Assembly (NCBI GenBank): GCA_016214855.1 | Contig: JACRMT010000013.1 | Location: 1 to 64,000, forward strand | Reading direction: 5' to 3' | Length of the DNA: 64,000 bases | Origin: Nitrospirota bacterium | GTDB lineage: Bacteria; Nitrospirota; Thermodesulfovibrionia; Thermodesulfovibrionales; UBA6898 | Shown: in pieces, positions 33,579 to 41,848 of the stretch | How positions within the stretch are numbered: the first letter of the stretch is position 1 | How the letters are laid out: every line of letters begins with the position of its first letter | Notes under the pieces: generated by a model | Seen by the model: only the letters and a program-made list of their open reading frames with translations | Told to the model about the DNA's origin: nothing | The model's database searches: none | Translations under genes and position numbers: made by a program

Positions 33579-34335
33579 TCTCCCTCCTCTTCCCGATGAT
33601 CTGGGCCATGATGCTGATCGCGATCTCCTCAGGCGTAACCGAGTTGATCGGGAGGCCTACGGGTATATGCACCCTGCTGATCTGGTCCTCGGAAAAACCT
33701 GCCTCTGACAGCGCCTTGAAGAGCAGCGCTTTTTTCCTTCTGCTGCCGAGCAGACCGATATAACGGGCTGTCGTCCTGAGCGCTGCGATGACTGCGTCAA
33801 GATCATGGTTATGCCCGCGCGTTGCAACAACGATATAGGCATTGTCAGGAACGATCATACGGTAAAACATGCCGGGAAAATCATTGACCACGATGTCATG
33901 AGCATCAGGCAGGTTCTCAGGATTGGCATATTCAGGACGGTCATCACAGGCCATCACACGGAAACCGCTGAACCGCGCAGCCTTTGTGAGCGCCTTACCC
34001 ACATGACCGGCACCCAGAATGATCAGGGTTGGGTCAGGGATGACAGGATCGATGAAGACCGAAACCCTGCCGCCGCAGACAAGGCCGCCCTGCTTCTCGG
34101 TCAGGTCAAAGGGCAGGGTCACTGACTGTTCATCTCGGATTGCCATAAGCGCAGCCTGTACAACCTCAGCCTCAAGACAGCCGCCGCCCAAGGTTCCGAC
34201 GATCGTGCCGTCATCACGGATCAGCATCTTTGAACCGGTCTTCTGCGGCGCAGACCCCGCAGACTGCACGATCGTTGCAAGCGCAGACGACCTGCCTTCT
34301 TTCTTCAGCCTCAAAAGTTCTTCGTATAGTTCCAT
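33478..34335 (-). CDS. xdhC: XdhC/CoxI-family maturation factor
   Basis: A 285-aa protein that in relatives binds the molybdenum cofactor and helps insert the sulfurated form into xanthine-dehydrogenase-type enzymes. The N-terminal XdhC domain has ALATIVQSAGSAPQKTGSKM and GTLGGGCLEAEV; the C-terminal Rossmann domain has LIILGAGHVGKAL and IGLLGSRRKK. I start it at 34335 (MELYEELL), 15 bases inside the longest frame, since family members begin that way. The last 34 or so residues read through the start of the MocA-like gene and look non-conserved, so the family part ends near HMPV..QIIGKRRE. Confidence 0.82.
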   Translation of the reverse strand: MELYEELLRLKKEGRSSALATIVQSAGSAPQKTGSKMLIRDDGTIVGTLGGGCLEAEVVQAALMAIRDEQSVTLPFDLTEKQGGLVCGGRVSVFIDPVIPDPTLIILGAGHVGKALTKAARFSGFRVMACDDRPEYANPENLPDAHDIVVNDFPGMFYRMIVPDNAYIVVATRGHNHDLDAVIAALRTTARYIGLLGSRRKKALLFKALSEAGFSEDQISRVHIPVGLPINSVTPEEIAISIMAQIIGKRRENAASGISRSSCSRLGQENGAVEAAPSPGQSHSN

Positions 34336-34356
34336 AAAATACCCTCGCACATGTTT

Positions 34357-34395
34357 TTAACCCCACCTACCCTCCCCTTGCTAAGGAGAGGGATC
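34357..34395. repeat. Family B hairpin repeat, partial copy 3
   Basis: A single palindrome CCCTCCCCTTG-CTAAGGAGAGGG preceded by TTTTTAACCCC. It looks like half of the elements at 1891 and 30808. It sits in the gap between the hydroxylase large-subunit gene and xdhC. Confidence 0.65.
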
Positions 34396-34426
34396 AAGAC
34401 CAACGACCTCATTACATTTTCTACCC

Positions 34427-36589
34427 CTAACCTTTCAATGCCTGCATCACCGCCTCAGGGGTCATCGGCAGGGTTCGCATTCTCACCCCTGCGATATTAA
34501 ACAGGGCATTCGCAACCGCTGGTGCCACAGGCGGCACACCCGGCTCTCCAATGCCACCCAGTTTACCGTTGCTCTTCACGATATGGACCTCAATCTCAGG
34601 CGTCTCGCTCATGGTCAGAAGCGGGTATGTATCAAAGTTCTCAGTCTTGACCCCACCCTCTGCAAATTCTATCTTCTCTTTCAGCGCAGACGAAAGCCCC
34701 ATCACAATACCGCCCATCATCTGGGCCTTCACGGTATCCGGATTCACCACATTGCCGCAATCAACAGCGCATACAACCTTGTGGACCTTAATTGTGCCGT
34801 CTTTTTTATTCACGGATATATCCGCGACCTGAGCAACATAACTGTCAAAGGAAAGGTGATAGGCTATGCCCCTGCCCATGCCTTTCTTGAGCGGCTTTCC
34901 CCAGCCCGCCTTTTCCGCAGCCACCTCAAGAACCTTTTGTGCCCTTGGGTGCTTCCTGAGAAGGTCCAAGCGGAACTTGAGAGGGTCTTTCTTTGCCAGA
35001 TGGGCCATCTCATCAATAAAGCTCTCGACCGTAAAGGCATTATGCGAGCTTCCTACCGAGCGCCAGAAGCCGACCGGCACAGGAGTATCGATCCTCACAT
35101 ATTCGACCGAGATGTTCGGGATATCGTATTCCATATTGCTCAGGCCTTCTACCGCTGCATTGTCTATGCCGTTCTTCACCGTAGCAGGAAACACCCGTGC
35201 GAAGATCGAAGGGCAGACGATCTTGTGTGACCATGCGGTGAGCTTGCCCTTTTCATCCAGGCCGCCCTGTATGCGGGACAGGGTGCCGGGTCTGAAATAG
35301 TCGTGATGGAAATCATCTTCACGTGTCCATATCACCTTGACCGGTTTACTAACAGCCTTTGATATCTGGACCGCCTCTTCCACAAAGTCCTGCTCGAACC
35401 GCCTGCCAAAGCCTCCGCCAAGATAGGTGGTATGGACATGGATCTGTTCAGGCTTCAGTCCGGTGATCTTCTGCGCTGTCGAGAGCGTACCGGTCTGGTT
35501 CTGTGTCGGAGCCCAGATATCACATCTGTCCTTCTGCACAAAGGCTGTGCAGTTCATCGGCTCCATGGTCGCATGACTGAGATACGGCAGAGAATATGCA
35601 GCATCGATCTTCGCGGCTGCCGCAGCATATGCCTTCTGCGAATCGCCATCCTTGCGGGCGATAACGCCGTCCTTGCCGAGATGACTTTGAAAGTCCCTCG
35701 CAAGACTTTCGGTTGACAGTGCCTCATCCGTGCCCTTGTCCCAGACAATATGTATGGCAGCCCTGCCCTTCAGCGCAGCATCGAAGGTCTCGGCGCAGAC
35801 CGCAACTCCCCGGTCAATCCGAACCACCTCTTTTACCCCTTTGATCTTCGTCGCAATGGCAGAACCATGCACAGCCTGCGCCTTTGCACCAAATATCGGG
35901 GGACGCAGCACAACAGCAACGAGCATATCAGGCACCGTAACATCCAGACCGAAAATGGCAGAGCCATCTGTTTTTTCCACGATATCGAGCCTCGGCATGG
36001 TCTTTCCGATAAACCTGAGCTCTGAATCTTTTTTCAGGCGCGGCTCTTTTGGCACAGGAATAACGGATGCCGCTTTGCTGAGTCTGCCGTATGAAAGCGT
36101 GCGCTTGCTTGATACATGCTTCACCTTGCCTGCAACAGCTTCACATTCTTTTGCAGGGACCTTCCAGGTCTCGGCCGCAGCAGCAACAAGCATCTCCCTT
36201 GCGGCAGCGCCTGCCTTTCTGAGGGGCTCATACATATGCCTGATGCTTGAACTTCCGCCTGTTGCCTGAGCTCCCCAGACAGGGTCTTTATAACCGTCAG
36301 CAGCAGGAGCGACTTCGAACTTCACCTTTTTCCAGTCAGCCTCCAGTTCATCGGCAACGATCATAGGAATGGAGGTGTAAATACCCTGCCCCATCTCGGA
36401 CTTATTCACAATGACCACAACCGTGTCGTCAGGCATTATCCGCAGCCAGATGCTGGGGCTGAAACCCTTTGCCGCGGCGTCTTCCGCCTCTTTTGCGGAA
36501 AGGATATGGTATCCGGAAGGTGTGATCGCGATCGCAAGGGTAAAACCGGCAATTTTAAGAAACTCCCGCCGTGTGATGGATGAGCTCAT
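34427..36589 (-). CDS. Tat-exported molybdopterin-binding hydroxylase large subunit
   Basis: A 720-aa catalytic subunit of the xanthine-dehydrogenase family, closest in layout to isoquinoline 1-oxidoreductase beta subunits or periplasmic aldehyde oxidases. The start at 36589 has AAGGAGG upstream and gives a Tat signal, SSITRREFLKIAGF. Molybdopterin-binding segments include MGQGIYTSIPMIVADELEAD, GGGFGRRFEQDFVEEAVQ and GGIGEPGVPPVAPAVANAL. The Glu of GEPGVPP is the expected catalytic residue region. It overlaps the 2Fe-2S subunit gene by 4 bases; there is no separate FAD subunit, so electrons probably leave through a cytochrome. Substrate unknown. Confidence 0.88.
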   Translation of the reverse strand: MSSSITRREFLKIAGFTLAIAITPSGYHILSAKEAEDAAAKGFSPSIWLRIMPDDTVVVIVNKSEMGQGIYTSIPMIVADELEADWKKVKFEVAPAADGYKDPVWGAQATGGSSSIRHMYEPLRKAGAAAREMLVAAAAETWKVPAKECEAVAGKVKHVSSKRTLSYGRLSKAASVIPVPKEPRLKKDSELRFIGKTMPRLDIVEKTDGSAIFGLDVTVPDMLVAVVLRPPIFGAKAQAVHGSAIATKIKGVKEVVRIDRGVAVCAETFDAALKGRAAIHIVWDKGTDEALSTESLARDFQSHLGKDGVIARKDGDSQKAYAAAAAKIDAAYSLPYLSHATMEPMNCTAFVQKDRCDIWAPTQNQTGTLSTAQKITGLKPEQIHVHTTYLGGGFGRRFEQDFVEEAVQISKAVSKPVKVIWTREDDFHHDYFRPGTLSRIQGGLDEKGKLTAWSHKIVCPSIFARVFPATVKNGIDNAAVEGLSNMEYDIPNISVEYVRIDTPVPVGFWRSVGSSHNAFTVESFIDEMAHLAKKDPLKFRLDLLRKHPRAQKVLEVAAEKAGWGKPLKKGMGRGIAYHLSFDSYVAQVADISVNKKDGTIKVHKVVCAVDCGNVVNPDTVKAQMMGGIVMGLSSALKEKIEFAEGGVKTENFDTYPLLTMSETPEIEVHIVKSNGKLGGIGEPGVPPVAPAVANALFNIAGVRMRTLPMTPEAVMQALKG

Positions 36590-37038
36590 TTTCCACCCTC
36601 CTTTGCCGCGACCTTGATCGCAGTCTTGATCCTCGGGTACGTGCCGCAGCGGCAGAGATTGCCGTCCATAGCCTTTATGATCTTTGCCTCGGAAAGATTC
36701 TTGCCCTGGGACAGGAGCTCCGCCGCCTGCATGATCTGGCCGGGCTGGCAGAACCCGCACTGGGCGACCTGCTCCTTTACCCATGCTTTTTTGAGAGGAT
36801 GGCCTTCAGGCACGCCTTCGATCGTTGTGATGCTTTTGCCCTGCGCCTCGCCTGCTGATGTCTGGCAGGACCTTACTGCCTTTCCGTCCAGATGGACAGT
36901 GCAGGAGCCGCAGAGACCTTTGCCGCAGCTGTATTTGGTCCCTGTCAGTTTGAGGTGTTCCCTGATCACCCATACCAGCGGCACGTCAGGGCTTATGTCC
37001 AGTGAATGCATTTTCCCGTTGACCTTAAGAGATATCAT
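36586..37038 (-). CDS. 2Fe-2S subunit of the molybdenum hydroxylase
   Basis: A 150-aa subunit with two iron-sulfur clusters. The plant-ferredoxin-type motif is CGKGLCGSCTVHLDGKAVRSC at about residues 38-58, and the second, helical cluster motif is CGFCQPGQ plus CRCGTYPR at about 95-131. It has no signal of its own, so it is probably carried across by the Tat signal on its partner. AGGAGGAG lies before the ATG. It heads the operon that continues with the large subunit, xdhC, mocA and the NosL-like gene. Full length for the family. Confidence 0.9.
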   Translation of the reverse strand: MISLKVNGKMHSLDISPDVPLVWVIREHLKLTGTKYSCGKGLCGSCTVHLDGKAVRSCQTSAGEAQGKSITTIEGVPEGHPLKKAWVKEQVAQCGFCQPGQIMQAAELLSQGKNLSEAKIIKAMDGNLCRCGTYPRIKTAIKVAAKEGGK

Positions 37039-37355
37039 TGTCTCCTCCTGTAATGGAAAGCGTAGCTTATGAAATTCGTTGCGGATCGTTTATCGGCTGC
37101 TAAGCAAATGCTACCCCATGATAAGGGGACTGTCAATCGGAAATTTGGGATTATGAAGCATCTAAAATAATGCAGGCATTGATGTATAAATCCCTCCTGC
37201 CCTCCCTTTGCCAAAGGGAGGCAATTACCCCTCTTTGGCAAAGAGGGGTGAGGGGAGATTTTATGAATAATGCATATTCATTAATGAGATGCTCACTATA
37301 AAATAAGCCTGACTGAACAGAAAAAACGACGAAAACGAATTTTTATCTCAGACGT
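37039..37355. other. Intergenic stretch with a family A repeat
   Basis: The 317-bp gap between the 2Fe-2S gene start and the isochorismatase-like gene stop holds one family A repeat (37183-37273). No gene is supported. The promoter of the hydroxylase operon should lie in the right-hand part, but I see no confident boxes. Confidence 0.5.
37183..37273. repeat. Family A double-hairpin repeat, copy 4
   Basis: TATAAATCCCTCC, then CCTCCCTTTG-CCAAAGGGAGG and CCCCTCTTTGGCAAAGAGGGG palindromes, GGGGAGATTTT and TGAATAATGCA. The best-preserved second hairpin of the family. Confidence 0.85.
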
Positions 37356-38009
37356 TCAGACTTCGCTGATCAGTTCTTCGCTCGTAATAACCCCAATGCC
37401 TTTGCGTCTGTATCGCTCTATGACATTTGCCATCTTCTTGCGTGACAGGACAGCGTCCTCGACAACAGTCACCTTGTACCCGCGGTTCAGAGCACCGAGG
37501 GCCGTGTAATAGACGCAGTACGCAGCATCGACTCCCACAAGGTAGAGTTCATTAACGTGGTTATCGATCAGGAACTGCTCGAACTGCCTGGACGAAAATG
37601 CATCAGTTCTGTTCTTCTCGAAATCGTTTTCATTGATCTTCTTTATCCTGCGGTCGATAATGACCTTTCCCTGCCTCCTGCCACCATGAAGCCGCACGAA
37701 CAGGTTATTGCTGAAGACCTGCCTGATATATGCCACCTCCATGCCCGACTCCGCAGCCTTGTCTATGAGAGAGTTGACGATGAAGAGCATGCCGCCCGTC
37801 GGCGGTCTCGTGACCGGCTGTCTGGTAGTTGTTCCCACATAGCCTTCCTGAATGTCCAACACTACCAGCGCCTTCCGCGGCTCAGGATACGCAGCTATCT
37901 TCCTTCCCCTCGTGGCCATGAACATACTACGGAGCATCATTAAGCCAGCTGCAAGAGCAATGGCAATGATTACCACAAGGGCCATGACTGCAAAGAATTT
38001 TATGGACAT
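37356..38009 (-). CDS. Membrane-anchored isochorismatase-family hydrolase
   Basis: A 217-aa cysteine-hydrolase-type protein. Residues 4-27 form a membrane anchor, which is unusual for this family. The catalytic triad candidates are the Asp in ALVVLDIQ, the Lys in FEKNRTDAF and the Cys in LVGVDAAYCVYYTAL. Family members hydrolyse isochorismate, nicotinamide, ureas or similar amides. No neighbouring gene tells the substrate. The stop is 300 bases from the hydroxylase operon. The anchor places the enzyme at the membrane, with the active domain probably outside or facing the periplasm. Confidence 0.78.
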   Translation of the reverse strand: MSIKFFAVMALVVIIAIALAAGLMMLRSMFMATRGRKIAAYPEPRKALVVLDIQEGYVGTTTRQPVTRPPTGGMLFIVNSLIDKAAESGMEVAYIRQVFSNNLFVRLHGGRRQGKVIIDRRIKKINENDFEKNRTDAFSSRQFEQFLIDNHVNELYLVGVDAAYCVYYTALGALNRGYKVTVVEDAVLSRKKMANVIERYRRKGIGVITSEELISEV

Positions 38010-38095
38010 GGATTAAATCTCCTAATAGCTATGAAGGGAAGAGAACGATTCGGCTGACCCGCCGGGGTTAGACATTTATGGATTATTACCCATTA

Positions 38096-38407
38096 TTATT
38101 TCCATTTTCGAGGGCTTAGTTCGCCTGAAATAAATAACGTCAGAAGTGCACCTAACCCTACACCCCCAAAGAAAGTTTTGAAATGGCTAATTTTGTATAA
38201 GGTTCCTGTATCGAGACTCGAACCGAAGCCAAGCCGAACAAAAAATAACAGCCCGCCGATAATAGCTGATAAACCGGTGATGAAAAGCGCCGTTAATACC
38301 CATCGAGGTCTTTCATAATTTTTTAATCTCGGGACGATGGCAAGAGCTAACCCTCCTATAATCTTTATTATTGCAGAGACAATTTCACCTATTGACCAAG
38401 TATCCAT
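38096..38407 (-). CDS. Small membrane protein of unknown function
   Basis: A 103-aa protein with about three hydrophobic helices (about 8-26, 37-57, 78-95). The C-terminus ends in a basic tail SPRKWK. It starts 9 bases after the stop of the HicB-like gene and could be in the same transcript as the toxin/antitoxin-like trio. I recognise no family, and codon usage gives no warning signs. Small membrane proteins beside such modules are sometimes toxins, but nothing specific supports that here. Confidence 0.5.
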   Translation of the reverse strand: MDTWSIGEIVSAIIKIIGGLALAIVPRLKNYERPRWVLTALFITGLSAIIGGLLFFVRLGFGSSLDTGTLYKISHFKTFFGGVGLGALLTLFISGELSPRKWK

Positions 38408-38416
38408 AGTTTATTA

Positions 38417-38623
38417 TCACCAAAAATAATTATATACTGGTAATGGCTCTTCGTTATGGATCATGTCGTCAACGACATTCTTCACAAGCTTACGGATACC
38501 TCTTAACGCTGCATCCGGAGAATGCGCAAGCCAGCTTAGGCTCGGGAATTCAGCGCAAAGACCGACGTAATCGTTGTCTTCCTCTGACCATGTGACCCGA
38601 TAAGTATACTTGTCTCTTTTCAT
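38417..38623 (-). CDS. HicB-like antitoxin N-terminal domain, stand-alone
   Basis: A 68-aa protein reading YTYRVTWSEEDNDYVGLCAE and FPSLSWLAHSPDAALRGIRK, the partial RNase-H-like HicB fold. Ordinary HicB proteins continue into a C-terminal DNA-binding domain, but this one stops soon after EEPLPVYNYFW. No continuation is found in another frame. No hicA is present. Its start overlaps the PIN gene stop by 4 bases, so it is made together with the PIN toxin candidate. Confidence 0.75.
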   Translation of the reverse strand: MKRDKYTYRVTWSEEDNDYVGLCAEFPSLSWLAHSPDAALRGIRKLVKNVVDDMIHNEEPLPVYNYFW

Positions 38624-39021
38624 TGTCCTTTGAGGCTACTCCACAACTGGCGCGGCGTTACAATCTTTATCCCCTTGTAAGCCTTCAGAACGAGAAGATC
38701 ATCATCGCCGGTTACGATATAGTCTGCTAAACCGGCTAATGCAGTACCGATAATTTGAACGTCATCCTTGTCCCGGCAGAGAGATTCGTCAAGGGGCACA
38801 GGCGTTGTTATCGCTGCAACATCCCTAAGATACTGAATAATGTCGAGCACTGACTTTTTTGGCAACTTGATCTTCTTTATAAGTTTCTCCTGAGTCTCTG
38901 CAAGGATATACTCACTGAGCACAATGGTATGGCCGGAAATTGATACTTCAAGTATTTCTGCACAGAGTCCACGGGCTGCAAATGCAGCTATTATGACGTT
39001 CGTATCGAGGACAAACCTCAC
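38620..39021 (-). CDS. PIN-domain toxin candidate
   Basis: A 133-aa PIN-domain nuclease of the COG1569 type. Acidic active-site residues are visible in RFVLDTNVIIAAF (N-terminal Asp), in the Glu of ILAETQEKLI, in LCRDKDDVQIIGTAL and in YIVTGDDDLLVL. PIN toxins cleave RNA such as tRNA or rRNA. Its start overlaps the RHH antitoxin stop by 4 bases and its stop overlaps the HicB-like gene start by 4 bases, giving a three-gene chain. Confidence 0.82.
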   Translation of the reverse strand: MRFVLDTNVIIAAFAARGLCAEILEVSISGHTIVLSEYILAETQEKLIKKIKLPKKSVLDIIQYLRDVAAITTPVPLDESLCRDKDDVQIIGTALAGLADYIVTGDDDLLVLKAYKGIKIVTPRQLWSSLKGQ

Positions 39022-39236
39022 GAAATGGCCTTGAAGACATCCTCGTCAGTAAGTAAGCCCTGAGCCTCTGCAAAGGGGAGGGTCTTTTTTCTCAGCTGCC
39101 TGAATCTTTTCAATGCAAGATATCTCTCAATAGCGACCCTGATGATCTCACTTCTTGATGCATGTTCTTCGCTGACAACTGCATCGAGTTCCTTCTGAAG
39201 CTTCTCAGGCAACCGTATGGTGATAGTATCCTTCAT
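39018..39236 (-). CDS. Ribbon-helix-helix antitoxin
   Basis: A 72-aa protein with the RHH fold: TITIRLPEKLQKELDAVV followed by SRSEIIRVAIERYLAL. This is a DNA-binding antitoxin and likely autorepressor for the PIN protein. I start it at 39236 because AAGGAGG lies 8 bases upstream; a longer frame from 39290 would overlap the pseudouridine synthase gene and add a non-family tail. The C-terminal part (TLPFAEAQGLLTDEDVFKAI) would neutralise the toxin. Confidence 0.82.
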   Translation of the reverse strand: MKDTITIRLPEKLQKELDAVVSEEHASRSEIIRVAIERYLALKRFRQLRKKTLPFAEAQGLLTDEDVFKAIS

Positions 39237-39286
39237 ATCCAATCCTCCTTGCACTTCGTAAGACATTGTAACACATTTTAAGGCGC

Positions 39287-40159
39287 TCACACCATATGCT
39301 TTACAAGCGAGCCGAAGGCAGGCGGTATGGGGGTGGTGAACTCCATTTTTTTCTTTGTGAGCGGATGGGGGAAAGAGAGGCTGTATGCATGGAGCGCAAT
39401 GCGGCGGATCGGGTTCGACAATGCCCCGTATTTTTTGTCGCCGACGATCGGGTATCCCATATCAGACAGATGCACGCGGATCTGGTGTTTGCGGCCGGTA
39501 TCGAGGATCAGCTCAAGCAGCGCATGCGCCTTGTCCGCCTTGATGACCTTATACCGCGTGACTGCATGTTTGGTCTCCTCGGACATTGCCGCTGAATAGA
39601 CCTTGAACGCCTTTGTTTCATTCAGATAGCTCTCGATCTTCCCTTCCCTCTTCTTTGGCACGCCTTCGACAACCGCATAGTATTTCTTCTCTGCATGCTC
39701 CCAGGCTTCCTGGAGCTTTTTCTTTGCTGCCTCGTTCTTTGCAAATACGAGCAGGCCGGAGGTCTCCCGGTCAAGCCGGTGGACAATAAAGATGCGGTCA
39801 GGCCTTGAAGGGTTGCGCTCCTTGAAATACGCGTTCAGCAGGTAGTATGCAGTTTCTCTTTTTTCATTTTCTGTTGCTATGCTGAGCAGGCCTGAAGGCT
39901 TGTTGATCACCATAACAGCATCATCCTCATGCAATACCTCTATGTCATGTTTCACGAGGATATCCCTGCCCGGCTCAGGCTTGGTATCAAGAGCGAGAAT
40001 ATCACCTGCTGACAGAAGATGGTCATGCCCGGTCACGAGCTTCCCGTTGACCGCTATGGCCCGGTGCTTCAGAAGCTGCCTGATCTTCGTCTTCGTGTAC
40101 CCCATGCGCACAAGAAGCTCGATCAGACCCGAGGCTGTTTTAACGTTGATCGGTTTCAT
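39287..40159 (-). CDS. RluA-family pseudouridine synthase
   Basis: A 290-aa enzyme that converts uridine to pseudouridine in rRNA or tRNA. An S4 RNA-binding domain is at about 1-65. The catalytic block is FIVHRLDRETSGLLVFAK, with the essential Asp in HRLDRETSG. Later motifs KHQIRVHLSDMGYPIVGDKKYG and IALHAYSLSFPHP complete the RluA fold. The start overlaps the rlmN stop by 4 bases, so the two RNA-modification genes form a pair. Which uridine is modified is unclear. Confidence 0.9.
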   Translation of the reverse strand: MKPINVKTASGLIELLVRMGYTKTKIRQLLKHRAIAVNGKLVTGHDHLLSAGDILALDTKPEPGRDILVKHDIEVLHEDDAVMVINKPSGLLSIATENEKRETAYYLLNAYFKERNPSRPDRIFIVHRLDRETSGLLVFAKNEAAKKKLQEAWEHAEKKYYAVVEGVPKKREGKIESYLNETKAFKVYSAAMSEETKHAVTRYKVIKADKAHALLELILDTGRKHQIRVHLSDMGYPIVGDKKYGALSNPIRRIALHAYSLSFPHPLTKKKMEFTTPIPPAFGSLVKHMV

Positions 40160-41205
40160 AATAACGCGTTGTCCTTTTCTCCTGACAGTTTTCCCCTCAA
40201 TTGTCCGCAGGCTGCAAGGATGTCCTGGCCCTTGCTCTCCCTGACAAGCGCTGTCATGCGGTTCTCCTTCAGCACCTGCTGAAACGCAAGCACCCTTTCC
40301 TGCAAAGGTCTTTTCAGGCTGCTCCCCTCATGAGGGTTATACGGGATCAGGTTTATCTTGCAGGGTATGTTCTTGAGCTTTCTGACCAGCCTCTCCGCAT
40401 CCTCGATAGTGTCATTAACCCCGTCGATCAGCACATATTCAAACGTGATCAAACGCTGCGGCTGAAGCGGATACCTCCTGCAGGCGTCAAGAAGCATCTT
40501 GAGCGGATATTTCTTATTGATCGGCATGATCTGGTCCCGGACCGCGTCGGTCGTTGCATTCAGCGAAATGGCAAGATTAACGCCAGGCGCCTTCTGCGGC
40601 AGTTCCATCATCTTCGGCACCAGACCGGAGGTCGAAAGCGTGATCTTTCGTTTTGATATGCCGAGGATATCCGTGATCCTCCAGAGCGCATCGACCACTT
40701 CATCGAAATTGGCAAGCGGCTCTCCCATACCCATAAGCACGATGTTCGAGACCCTCTCAGGCCTGATCAGCCTGTTGACCGACAGGATCTGGTCAACGAT
40801 CTCATGGGCCTTCAAATTTCTGATTAAGCCCGTCTCTCCGGTAAGGCAGAAGCTGCAGGCCATGGCGCAGCCGACCTGCGACGATATACAGAGCGTGCGG
40901 CGGTCATCGTCCGGGATCAGCACACTCTCGATCGTCCGGCCGTCTTCGAGTCCAAAGAGATATTTCTCTGTGCCGTCCTTTGACCGCTGGCGCGTGACAA
41001 GCTCAAGGCTGCTGATATACGCGGTCCTGCCGAGGTCCTCGCGCATGGCCTTTGAGAATTCGGTGATCTCCTGCAGATCCTGAACATATTTTTCATACAT
41101 CCAGTGCATAAGCTGACCAACGCGGTATTTGGGCAGACCCTGCGCCTTTGCAAAACTGAACAGTTCTTCCCGGGAGAGGGACTTCAGATCTATCTTTTGT
41201 GGCAT
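40156..41205 (-). CDS. rlmN: Dual-specificity 23S rRNA/tRNA adenine-C2 methyltransferase RlmN
   Basis: A 349-aa radical-SAM methyltransferase that puts a methyl on C2 of A2503 in 23S rRNA and A37 in some tRNAs. The cluster motif CAMACSFC gives the three Fe-S cysteines, followed by GMGEPLANFDEVV, NLAISLNATTDAVR and the C-terminal catalytic Cys in DILAACGQLRGKL. I use the ATG at 41205 (MPQKIDLKSLS); an upstream frame from 41271 overlaps the response-regulator gene and lacks family sequence. Length is normal. Confidence 0.93.
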   Translation of the reverse strand: MPQKIDLKSLSREELFSFAKAQGLPKYRVGQLMHWMYEKYVQDLQEITEFSKAMREDLGRTAYISSLELVTRQRSKDGTEKYLFGLEDGRTIESVLIPDDDRRTLCISSQVGCAMACSFCLTGETGLIRNLKAHEIVDQILSVNRLIRPERVSNIVLMGMGEPLANFDEVVDALWRITDILGISKRKITLSTSGLVPKMMELPQKAPGVNLAISLNATTDAVRDQIMPINKKYPLKMLLDACRRYPLQPQRLITFEYVLIDGVNDTIEDAERLVRKLKNIPCKINLIPYNPHEGSSLKRPLQERVLAFQQVLKENRMTALVRESKGQDILAACGQLRGKLSGEKDNALL

Positions 41206-41222
41206 TTCAGAAAATGGCTGTA

Positions 41223-41804
41223 TTACTTGTTGGCATGGCACCGCGGGCAGAAAAACTTTGCGGTGAACCACGGGGTATCATGGGAAAAGTCAGGGATCAG
41301 ATCAAGGAGCATCGGCACATTGCAGGATGGGCAGACAAAGCCATTGAGCTTGAAATCCTCCGAAAGCTTCTTTGCATCATAGAGAGATTCCTTGATCTCA
41401 ATATTATAATGCGCGACCGCCTGTTCAGCAGGTTTCTGGGTCAGGGCTGCGCGGATCTTCTCTACGACCTCGTTCGGCTTGGTGATGGACTTCACAATGT
41501 AACCGGCAGCGCCGAGACTCAGCGCCTTCTCGACCTCGTCGGGCTGGCCCTTGGCCGAAAAGACAATTACCGGGATATCCTTGAACTTCTGGTCGGTCTT
41601 GACGACCTGGAGCACCTTGTATCCGTCCATGATCGGCATCATAAGGTCAAGGAGGATAATGTCCGGCTTGCTCAGCGAGAGGGCCTTGATCGCTTCCATG
41701 CCGTTGTCAGCAGTGACCACCGCAAACTGCTCCAGCATAAGCTTATTGCGGTACATCTGCTGTATCGCTTTTGAGTCTTCTACAAGAAGTACCTGGTATT
41801 TCAC
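41223..41804 (-). CDS. Response regulator with a C-terminal zinc-ribbon-like module
   Basis: A 193-aa protein. Residues 1-125 are a receiver domain: VLLVEDSKAIQQMY (acid pocket), DIILLDLMMPIMDGYKV (phosphorylated Asp in LLDLM), IVFSAKGQPDEV, and YIVKSITKP (Lys switch). After a linker the last 45 residues carry two CxxC pairs, FVCPSCNVPM and FFCPRCHANK, which should hold a zinc ion. There is no DNA-binding domain. The output could be protein or RNA contact. It lies 17 bases upstream of rlmN, so co-expression with the RNA-modification genes is likely. No cognate kinase is adjacent. Confidence 0.85.
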   Translation of the reverse strand: MKYQVLLVEDSKAIQQMYRNKLMLEQFAVVTADNGMEAIKALSLSKPDIILLDLMMPIMDGYKVLQVVKTDQKFKDIPVIVFSAKGQPDEVEKALSLGAAGYIVKSITKPNEVVEKIRAALTQKPAEQAVAHYNIEIKESLYDAKKLSEDFKLNGFVCPSCNVPMLLDLIPDFSHDTPWFTAKFFCPRCHANK

Positions 41805-41848
41805 GGTTTAAATGTAATATGCCCTGTTCGCTGATGTCAAGAAAGAGG

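Noticed and set aside
34583-35230. Plus-strand open frame of 215 codons opposite the hydroxylase large subunit
   Set aside because: Antisense to a clear molybdopterin-binding protein with conserved motifs; no supporting signals.
36590-36784. 65-residue extension of the hydroxylase large subunit upstream of its Tat signal
   Set aside because: The extension lies inside the 2Fe-2S gene in another frame, and a strong ribosome binding site and Tat motif mark the start at 36589.
40499-41083. Plus-strand open frame of 194 codons opposite rlmN
   Set aside because: Antisense to a gene with the radical-SAM cysteines and catalytic Cys in place; no domain is visible on the opposite strand.
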